This document shows, piece by piece, positions 55,805-64,000 of a stretch of 64,000 nucleotides of DNA. A model generated the notes under the pieces. It searched no databases. It was not told the DNA's origin and worked only from the letters and a program-made list of their open reading frames with translations. The position numbers and the translations under genes are program-made. Source of the DNA: Schistocerca nitens (lineage: Eukaryota; Arthropoda; Insecta; Orthoptera; Acrididae); assembly GCF_023898315.1 (NCBI RefSeq), contig NC_064619.1, positions 484,075,376 through 484,139,375 on the forward strand, read 5' to 3'. Numbering within the stretch: the first letter of the stretch is position 1; every line of letters starts with the position of its first letter.

Positions 55805-56102
55805 TAACATTCTAGCATAGGTGGTACAAATGTATAGTAAGCAGCCTCTTTTCTAGACTGATTACATAATCATAGCATTCTACCAACGAACCGAAATCTA
55901 TCGCGTTTTCTCCGGTTTAAATAGTTCTAAGTTATAGGGTACTGATGACTTCAGATGTTAAGCCCCATAGTGCTCAGAACCATTTGAACCATTTAACATT
56001 CTAGCATAGGTGGTACAAATGTATAGTAAGCAGCCTCTTTTCTAGACTGATTACATAATCATAGCATTCTACCAACGAACCGAAATCTATCGCGTTTTCT
56101 CC
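55725..56102. repeat. Exact tandem duplication, 2 x 189 bp
   Basis: 55725-55913 (ggtttaaatagttctaag ... gcgttttctcc) is repeated at 55914-56102 with no difference that I can see. The unit covers the 3' half of SINE copy 9 plus 109 bp of flank. Confidence 0.95.
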
Positions 56103-58213
56103 GTACGACAGGTGCTGTACGATAGTTGCAATTCGTAACAGTGCACCTTGTAAGAAAAACAGAGACGAAAATGATGGAAAGTTATTATACACCTGTGGAA
56201 AACTATAGTTGGTGGAAACTGTTCTTGATCAGTGCTTATCTGAACATCTAATTTTCTGGGAACTTTTTCTCCTATTTCTGTCTGAATCGAGGACGCCTTG
56301 GACCGCCCGTGTGCCTGCAGTCCCACCACCGACGCTGCGGGCACACGCTGTGGTCTGCGGTTGGTCTTTACGGCTTTTAAATGCCCCTAGCAAGTAGACC
56401 GCCGGCTGTCCTGTAATTAACAGGGCTTTAAGCACCCGTTTATGCTTACGGCGCGCTGACAGCCACAGACTCACGACTGGAGTGTGCACCGCTGTTTGAA
56501 TGGCGCCTTGCAGCTGTCAGAGGCCAGCGCACAGGGAGTCTTCCGTTCCCCCTAAAATATCAATTTGTCTTTGGAATACTTTCAAAAATAAATAAGATGT
56601 TAAGTCACAATGCTTATCCAACGTATTAGTCAACGGCAGTATTATTGCACGTGGGATAGCGAGAGCTCTTCGGTCGGCTTATCGCCAGTCGGCGTGTAAT
56701 CGGGTTTGATACTATATTCACAACTGACCTGATAGTAGTGACAGTGCGATGCGTTTTCCTTACATTTCCAGACCTTGTTAACAGTAACGTCACCGCGTGT
56801 TTCAGATGACGACCAAGCGCAATAATATCGTGGTTGAGTAGTATTACGTAACTTCATTGTTTTAGAGTTACCGATACATAGCCACATAACATTTCTCTTC
56901 TTGGTGTTCAAGTTTCGTCACCGATGGATCGAGGATCTTTCCCTCATCGAAACAGTAGCGAAGGTTCGACACCAACTTCGACAACTGAATACTTACTACC
57001 ACCAAGAGGACGATTCATACAGGGACACTGCATGTTTGTTCAAGACATCCCGCCTTATTATTGCACAGATCATAATACGATACAGACATGAAGACTGAAT
57101 GAGCTCACTGTCCTCAAACGGGGCAGAGAAATGAATGATAAGCAAATGAAAGCTTTTTCTAAGCGTTCCTAAAATAGCACCTCAAGGGAAAAAAAGCAAA
57201 TACATGAAACACAGTGTTGCGCAGACAAGGAAAGCAACTGATCAGACCAATATTATCCATGTTAACTACAAAGAAGATGCAGTTCACAGAAAGCTACGTT
57301 TGTGAAGACTATGAATAAAGAGTTTATGTTTGTGTACAAGAGTGAGTTTAATCGTTATACACCATATGGTTGAATGAGCGTGCATAATGTCAGCAAATAA
57401 GTAAAAAATGAAGTTTTTCAAAAGAATTGGACACAACGGTGCAGTTCGTTGGATGGAACTTAAATCATGAAGTACATTATTTGTAGTGAGATTTTCACAA
57501 TGACAGTAGAAAATTAATGAAGTGTCTGTACATAAAAGCGGAGAAACTGCGCATCAGTTCGAGGTTCAGAATCCAACACTACAGAAACACTAAACAGGAG
57601 AGGCACGAAACGCATCTTTGGCTGCTTTATAACGCCCAGCTGCCCTAAAATACTCCACAATTTCCTAATATAAATTCTATGTAGAACTTTTATGCATAAG
57701 TAGTGAGAAAAATGTAAGGAAAATGTCAAATTCATCAAGAGAGCAGGTTGTATGACGTAAACCTCAGTAGGTAGTCTTAAAAAACTGTAACACATTTGGG
57801 AAACAAGCAGCACAGTTCATGAAAAGAGAGAAAGACAACGAAAGAAGATATTAATAAGAACATGTGCTGCCTTATAGCGCCATTAGTATTAAACGAAACA
57901 GAATGAATAACAAAGTAGTGACATTTTAAGCCCTTTTTTGTTGTGTTTGGTTTTGAACGATTATTTACTTTGTAATTACTGTTTACGTATAACGTTAGAA
58001 TGAATACGTTAATTCAACACGGGATTAAACACAGAGATGGCGCCTGCACCAGCAATTCAATAGTACCCAACGATTCCGTAGAGAGCAACGTTATCCGAAT
58101 ACCATTGTGCTGTATCGAAATTTCACTTTAAAAGTTATTACAATTGTTTGCCACCCTTTTAATCGTAGGCACAATGTTTGCAATTTATTGTACTAATGAC
58201 CTTTGCGTGCTTA
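56103..58213. other. 2.1 kb without recognised elements
   Basis: 56270-56530 is GC-richer than its surroundings, with several CpG. Frames of 62-99 codons lack domains. This may be unique sequence. Confidence 0.4.
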
Positions 58214-58215
58214 TA

Positions 58216-60048
58216 CAGGATAGTCCATTGATAGAGACTGGGCCAAATATCACACGAAATGCGCATCAAACGAAAAAACTACAAAGTATGAAACTCGTCT
58301 AGCTTGAAGGGGGAAACCAGATGGCGCTATGGTTGGCCCGCTACATGGCGCTGCCGTAGGTCAAACGGATATCATCTGCGTTTTTTAAAATAGGAACCCC
58401 CATTTTTATTACATATTCGTGTAGTACGTAGGGAAATATGAATGGTTTAGTTGGACAACTTTTCCGCTTTGCCATAGGTGGCGCTGTAATAGTCACAAAC
58501 GTAAAAGTACGTGGAATCACGTAACATTCCGCCAGTGCGGACGGTATTTGCTTCGTGATACATTACCCGCGTTAAAATGGACCGGGACCGTTTACCAGTT
58601 GCGGAAAGGGTCGATATCGTGTTGATGTATGGCTATTGTGATCAAAATGCCCAACGGGCGTGTGCTATGTATGCTGCTCGGTATCCTGGACGACGTCATC
58701 CAAGTGTCCGGACCGTTCGCCGGATAGTTACGTTATTTAAGGAAACAGGAAGTGTTCAGCCACATGTGAAACGTCAACCACGACCTGCAACCAATGATGA
58801 TGACCAAGTAGATGTATTAGATGCTGTCGCGGTTAATCCGCACAACAGTAGCAGACAAATTGCGCGATAATCGGGAATCTCAAAAACGTCGGTGTTGAGA
58901 ATGCTACACCAACATCGATTACACCCGTATCATATTTCTATGCACCAGGAATTGCATAGCGACGACTTTGAACGTCGTGTACAGTTCTGCCACTGGGCAC
59001 AAGAGAAATTACGGGACGATGACAGATTTTTTGCACGAGTTCTATTTAGCGACGAAGCGTCATGCACCAACAGCGGTAACGTAAACCGGCATAATATGCA
59101 CTATTGGTCAACGGAAAATCCACAATGTTTGCTACAAGTGGGATATCACCGACCTTGGTGGGTTAATGTATGGTGCGGCACTATGGGAGGAAGGATAACT
59201 GGCCCCCATTTTATCGATGGCAATCTAAATGGTGCAATGTATGCTGATTTCCAACGTAATGTTCTACCGATGTTACTACAAGATGTTTCACTACGACAGA
59301 ATGGCGACGTACTTCTAACATGGTGGATGTTGGCACACAGCTCGCGTGCGGTTGAAGAGGTATTGAATAGCATATTTCATGACAGGTGGATTGGTCGTCG
59401 AAGCACCATACCATGGCCTGCACGTTCACGGTTCTGACGTTCCCGGATTTCTTTCTGTGGGGAAAGTTGAAGGATATTTGCTATTGTGATTCACCGACAA
59501 CGCCTGACAACATGCGTCAGCGCATTTTCAATGCATGTACGAACATTACGGAGGACATCATTTTGAGCATTTATTGCATTAATTTGGTATTTACAGGTAA
59601 TCACGCTGTAGCAGCATGCGTTCTCAGAAATGATAAGTTCACAAAGGTACATGTATCACATTGGAACAACGGAAATAAAATGTTCAAACGTATCTACGTT
59701 ATGTATTTTAATTTAAAAAACCTATCTCTTACCAACTGTTAATCTAAAATTGTGAGCCATCTGTTTGTGACTATTACAGCGCTATCCATCACAAAGCGAA
59801 AAAAGTGGTCCAACTAAAACATTCATATTTCTTTACGTACTACCGAATATGTAATAAAAATGGGGGTTCCTATTTAAAAAAGCGCAGTTGATATCCGTTT
59901 GACCTATGGCTGCGCCATCTAGCGGGCCAACCATAGCGCCGTCTCGTTTCATCCTTCAAGCTAGACAAGTTTCGTTGTTTGTAGTTTTTTCGTTTGCCGC
60001 TTATTTCGTGAGATATTTGGCCCGGTCACGATCAAATGGACCACTCTG
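58216..60048 (+). mobile_element. Long-TIR mariner-type transposon, copy 3
   Basis: Termini caggatagtccattgatagag at 58216 and ...caaatggaccactctg at 60048, flanked by TA at 58214-58215 and 60049-60050. Nearly colinear with copy 2 and highly similar in the 5' region, with about 280-bp inverted repeats. Confidence 0.93.
58577..59580 (+). pseudogene. Broken transposase, mariner-type (copy 3)
   Basis: ATG 58577 opens MDRDRLPVAERVDIVLMYGY with the HTH region, then stops at TAA near 58869. The frame 58892-59437 keeps FSDEASCTNSGNVNRHNMHY and VNVWCGTMGGRITGPHFIDG. Indels around 59300-59330 destroy the HDGCPAH block, and another near 59430 shifts the SPDLTSPD block. The defects differ from those of copies 1 and 2. 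Confidence 0.88.
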
Positions 60049-60050
60049 TA

Positions 60051-60826
60051 TATACTTTGTTTCTTTATTAAAGACCCAAATTAATGTATGATTTTTAGAT
60101 ATGACAGTCGTTGAAATGTGCAAATGAATTTTTCTTATTACTTTTTAAAAATTAACAAAAAGTTTTTAACTTTAATTTGAATTCTTCGCAATATTTTTTT
60201 AACTTCGAGTTTTACTTGAATGGCTGCAAAAAGCATAAGTAGTTGCAGAAAACGCTAACATCCTCCCTCTTCCCCTATGTTTACCCCCTCTTCCCCCTCC
60301 CCCGTTACCCTGTCTCTTCCACATACCTACGTAACAACGCAGGACATAACTTCAATCTTTTATTGTGTTGCAATATGCTGTACGTTCACTGAAATATTAA
60401 GTGACTTTATGATGTTGAAATCCCCTAACCATATCTGTTTGTTATTTGCCACAACCGGTAATGTGTATACTTTTTTATGGAATCAAACGATCGTTGATGT
60501 AATAAATTATCATAAAAACATAAAGTTCGCATAGTTCCAGCTGGCAATTTATCATTATTTAAGAAACTCTCACACTATTACTTCATTTTATTCATCTGTA
60601 TGCAAGAAATGTTGTGAAAAGTATCTGATACATGAAAATAAAACGATGCGTCGTACGAAATCATGAATCTTGCTGTCTCTCATCATAAATGACTATCGTA
60701 AATAAATTGAAAATTTGCGCATGGCATATTTGGTCGGGAGACTCCTGTGCAGTTTGACCGCATTGTGGGACTGTCTATTTGACACTTCTTCGGCTACTTG
60801 CATGTCGACGATAAAGAAACGATAAT
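60051..60826. other. Unassigned AT-rich sequence
   Basis: A pyrimidine-rich stretch lies at 60262-60315. Nothing else recognised. Confidence 0.4.
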
Positions 60827-60875
<49 letters not shown>

Positions 60876-60888
60876 ACACACACACAGA
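60827..60888. repeat. (CA)n microsatellite
   Basis: About 30 CA units with single interruptions. The valine/cysteine-rich minus-strand frames here are artefacts. Confidence 0.95.
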
Positions 60889-61737
60889 CCCGGGCGAAGA
60901 AAATGGACCGATAGGCCGGAAATCGAGACTGGGACCCCGTGATCGAGAGATTGCAACTCTAACCAAAAGATCACAGATAACAGATCTTGTCCTATAGAAC
61001 GAAAGGTCGCCATTCCTGGATCCAAAAAGGATTTTCTATCGGCTGGGTGAAATATTTTTATGACCTTTTGATCTATAGGCTGAAGCAGAACTCTGAATGG
61101 TTGTTTAGAGATAACTTGCAAATGAAATGAAAAGTGGCACGCGAAGTGACTTGCACTTTAGAACCTTCTGTTTGGTATATGGGACCAACGTCCTTGGCGA
61201 CTCTTTATAGAGTTACAACGTAATTACGATCGAGGACAACGGTAATAACAAATACCAAGCAGCTGACAACGACCAGACGAGATAACAAACAGCGAAGTTT
61301 TATTTATTGTATATATACCTCAAGTTATGTTGAATACTCATTAAACTGTCAGGTGATTCGGGGCTATAAAGTCTGCTAACTTAAGTACAGAGGACTGCCA
61401 ATTGTGGCAGTAATAGTGGCTCGTACCTGTTTGGGCATCGAGTCAAACTAAGCTTGAATGATAAATACGGGTGTGTTATTTTATGCTGCTTCTAATGTAT
61501 CCTAGTCTCTCGGCAATCCTTGAGCAGATGTTTCCAGTGGCGGCGACAAACACGCTCTGTATCAAGGTAAGAGACGATAGAACGAAAAAATACACTCTTG
61601 CTGTGTCTTGTTGATAGACTACGACACGAAGCCCTCGAAGACAGGGTACAGCCACCGACCTTAACTCTTCCTAAATGTAAAGCCTGCTATCAAAATTACC
61701 AGCTATTTAAACTAGAAGTGTTGTCTACCCAGTATCA
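60889..61737. other. Unassigned sequence
   Basis: Contains ccgggcgaagaaaatggaccg and atcgagactgggaccccgtgatcg near 60890-60950, which may be a tRNA-like remnant on the minus strand, but no full structure could be drawn. Confidence 0.35.
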
Positions 61738-61747
61738 CCTAGTGGCA

Positions 61748-61936
61748 ACTGTGCGGCTGGTTCTGGCGGAGGTTCGAGTCCTCCCTCTGCCATGGGTGTG
61801 TGTGTTTCTCCTTAGGATAATTTAGGTTAAGTAGTGTGTAAGCTTAGAGACTGATGACCTTAGGAGTTAAGTCCCATAAGATTTCACACACATTTGAATT
61901 TGAGTTAAGTCCCTTAAGATTTCAGACACATTTGAA
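61748..61936 (+). mobile_element. tRNA-derived SINE, family B, copy 3 (5'-truncated, tail duplicated)
   Basis: Starts actgtgcggctggttctgg, has B box ggttcgagtcc and the family body. The tail gttaagtcccataagatttcacacacatttgaa occurs twice in tandem. Perfect 10-bp target duplication cctagtggca at 61738-61747 and 61937-61946. Confidence 0.93.
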
Positions 61937-62311
61937 CCTAGTGGCATCACTCCTGCTTGTTGGACCGTGTGGAAGGTGAGAACCAGGTTGGTACGCCATC
62001 GCTGATGTCTCGTCTCCAGACACGACTGGTCTTTGGGGCTCAATCCGAAGCGGTATTGTAGAATGGTGAGTCCCGATTCTGAGCCCCGATGACCAACGAA
62101 GACGAGGCTGCGTACGCCCCGAACAGCTGTGCGATACCAACCTGACTCTAGCCCGCCACACGGCCCAGCAACCAGGGTTGATGGTCTGGAGTGATATTTC
62201 TTTTGATAGCAGGGTCACTTTGGTTGTCATCCGCGGCGACATTACTTCACTGCAGCATATCGACGATATTCTGCGCCCCATTTCATTACCCTTCATGATA
62301 AGCCATCCTGG

Positions 62312-62514
62312 ACTGGGCGGCTGGTCCCGGCGGCGGTTCGCGTCCTCCTTCGGGCATGGGTGTATGCGTTTGTCCTTTGGCTAATTTAGGTTAAGTAGTG
62401 TGTAAGTTAAGGTACTGATGACCTTAGTAGTTAAGTCCCATAAGATTTCACACGCATTTAAACTTTTTTTAATTTATTTTTTATTTTATTTATTTATTTA
62501 TTTATTTTTTATTG
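62312..62514 (+). mobile_element. tRNA-derived SINE, family B, copy 4 (5'-truncated)
   Basis: Begins actgggcggctggtcccggcgg, has a B box variant ggttcgcgtcc, the family body and a long (attt)n tail. Perfect 13-bp target duplication taagccatcctgg at 62299-62311 and 62515-62527, inside the Tc1 coding region. Confidence 0.95.
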
Positions 62515-62607
62515 TAAGCCATCCTGGGCTTGCATTTCGACCGGCACGCACACGGCGAGAGTTTATACTGCTTGTCTTGGTGCATATCAAACCCTACCTT
62601 GGCCAGT

Positions 62608-63290
62608 TGTAAGCAGGCTGTTTAGGTTTTTATGTTGGTAACGCCACGTAGCGCTCTGTAGTAAAATCGCTGACTGCTCTGTGTTCAGTCTGTGGCTGGT
62701 TGGACTCGTTGTAGGAAGTCATTCGCCAGTGTAGTGTTGGGAAGTTGGATGTGAACAGGCGTAGCGTTGGGCAGTTGTAGGTGAGACGCCAGCAGGGGTG
62801 GATATTGGGGTAGAAATGCCAGGGTTCTGAGATGTTAATATGAGTGGATGATCTAGACATGTGTCCGTCAGAAAAAGGAACTATATTATGAGTTTTGAAT
62901 ATTATTAAGTTAAAGACATTGTTTGTTCTCTATCAAAATCTGATAACTACATGCCCATCAGTAGTTAGTGCCTTCAGTAGATAGAATCTTTTATTTAGCT
63001 GGCAGGATTGGCGCTCACTGTATTGCAGTATTTCGAGTAACGAAGATTTTGGTGAGGTATTTGATTAATGAAGGGTTTAGGTTATTGTTAGACAGTGCTG
63101 TTCCTTTGTGAGGATTATTGAAAGTCAGATTGCGTTGCACTAAAATATTGTGCGTCACTATAGAAATGATCAGAATAAGTAAAGAGAAAACTGTATCAGT
63201 ACGTTCACTTTCACTCTGGAGTTTGAGAATCAAGTAACGTAGACGTTTTACTAGCACAGTCGTTCTTTTAATACAAAAAGGGAAGTTTCA
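62608..63290 (+). mobile_element. Solo LTR-like unit (plus)
   Basis: Starts TGTAAGCAGGCTGTTTAGG and ends GGGAAGTTTCA, with a 4-bp target duplication CAGT (62604-62607, 63291-63294). Homologous in reverse orientation to the 548-bp unit at 23609-24156. TG...CA ends and 4-bp duplications fit an LTR retrotransposon solo LTR. The 76- and 80-codon minus-strand frames inside are not genes. Confidence 0.75.
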
Positions 63291-63480
63291 CAGTAAGGCC
63301 GCCGGATCTCTTCCCAGTTGAGGACGTTTGGAGCATCATGAGCAGGGTCCACCAACCACCTCGGGAGGACATTCAACGTCTCTGTTAATCAGTGCCAAGA
63401 CGAATAACTACTTGCGTAAGACCTAGAGTTGGATCAACATGTTGCTGGCCTGCTCAATTCTTGAAGCTCTTTCTCTTGAT

Positions 63481-63853
63481 TAAAATATCCAAATTTTGTG
63501 GAACTGTAATCATTTGTTTGTCTCTACAAGTACACCACATCTACTGATTTCCGTCTCATTCATACTTCGGTCGTATTGAGCCTTTTTGTGTCACAGAGTG
63601 TAGTATATGGCAGTTTGTTTGATCATGAGTTGCAATTTTGATTGTCAACATTGTAGTTTGACTCTCATAAACATTTCAACCATCAAAGCTATAGAGGTAT
63701 CATATTCTTCCCCTTTGAACATACGAAATTCTGCCAAAAATCCAATTGAGCCCGTATATTCCTAAACACGAAGTCTGTTGTCTCTGGACAAAATGCCTCG
63801 AGGACTGTGTGAATACCCTTCTATCTACCTGTCTTTGCGATACCAGTTATCGG
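63481..63853. other. Unassigned sequence
   Basis: The left part may be the 3' non-coding end of the Tc1 element; otherwise nothing recognised. Confidence 0.35.
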
Positions 63854-63888
63854 GCCGGCCGGAGTGGCCGAGCGGTTCTAGGCGCTAC
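63854..63888 (+). mobile_element. SINE family A head, interrupted
   Basis: gccggccggagtggccgagcgg through ggcgctaca, the first 35 bp of a family A SINE, after which a second, oppositely oriented SINE begins. Confidence 0.85.
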
Positions 63889-64000
63889 AAATGGTTCAAA
63901 TGGCTCTGAGCACTATGGGACTTAACTGCTGAGGTCACCAGTACCCTAGAACTTAGAACTACTTAAACCTAACTAACCTAAGGCCATCACACACATCCAT
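63889..64000 (-). mobile_element. tRNA-derived SINE, family A (minus), cut by window edge
   Basis: aaatggttcaaatggctctgag at the left is the tail complement. The body continues to acacacatccat at the edge, so the head lies outside the window. It is inserted in, or joined to, the SINE head at 63854-63888. Confidence 0.93.

Larger units (their letters stand above)
61950..63480 (+). mobile_element. Decayed Tc1-like transposon with two nested insertions
   Basis: Host sequence is 61950-62311, 62528-62607 and 63295-63480. The first part contains GLMVWSDISFDSRVTLVVIR and DDILRPISLPFMISHPG. The middle holds a remnant of the DNARPHTAR block (cggcacgcacacggcgaga). The third reads RPPDLFPVEDVW with the catalytic Glu. 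Frames are broken throughout. No inverted repeats were identified. Confidence 0.78.

Noticed and set aside
62630-63257. 76- and 80-codon minus-strand frames
   Set aside because: They lie wholly inside the solo LTR-like unit and lack any domain.

Overview
The window reads as non-genic DNA from a large, transposon-swollen insect genome. The tRNA-derived SINEs, the SINE/LINE/Tc1/mariner mixture and several repeat sequences I recognise point to an acridid grasshopper or locust, most likely Schistocerca or a close relative. This is recall plus sequence character, not a database match. I found no host protein-coding gene, rRNA gene or credible functional tRNA gene. Almost every recognisable protein signal is a transposase or reverse-transcriptase remnant. 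Most of the longer reading frames are chance frames in repeats.

Layout. 1-240 is the end of a jockey-like LINE (minus strand). 0.5-2 kb holds a two-copy 93-bp tandem repeat and two SINEs. 3.2-4.7 kb is the first of three copies of a long-TIR mariner-type element (others at 49.5-51.3 and 58.2-60.0 kb). 8.8-9.05, 15.3-15.8 and 16.6-17.0 kb are fold-back MITEs. 10.2-11.8 kb is a decayed mariner with a SINE inserted in it; 12.1-12.8 kb is a palindromic mariner derivative. 23.3-26.9 kb is a Tc1 element split by a 2.2-kb insertion with TG...CA ends and a 4-bp target duplication. 28.3-29.6 kb is a Helitron-like candidate with internal minisatellite. 31.8-33.6 kb is a very-long-TIR fold-back element. 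34.0-36.25 kb is an old Tc1 carrying a complete mariner (34813-36151) with an intact transposase frame. 37.8-38.4 kb is a palindrome with TATA motifs in both arms. 39.1-40.25 kb has a Tc1 remnant and a palindromic tRNA-like repeat with a SINE inside. 41.4-45.5 kb is a nearly full-length CR1-like LINE on the minus strand whose first ORF has an SGNH-esterase domain. 51.4-56.1 kb is a SINE cluster that includes a chimeric SINE with a perfect 17-bp target duplication and an exact 189-bp tandem duplication. 61.7-63.5 kb is a Tc1 with nested SINE and LTR-like insertions; the window ends inside a SINE.

How it works together. There is no operon-like organisation. The content is a stratigraphy: old Tc1 elements were hit by mariners, LTR-like elements and SINEs. 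SINEs depend on LINE machinery in trans; MITEs and fold-backs depend on transposases from autonomous relatives. The only element that looks potentially autonomous is the mariner at 34.8-36.15 kb. CpG-dense patches near 5.4-5.6, 28.0-28.25, 36.56-37.2 and 56.3-56.5 kb are the best places to look for host regulatory DNA or distant exons.
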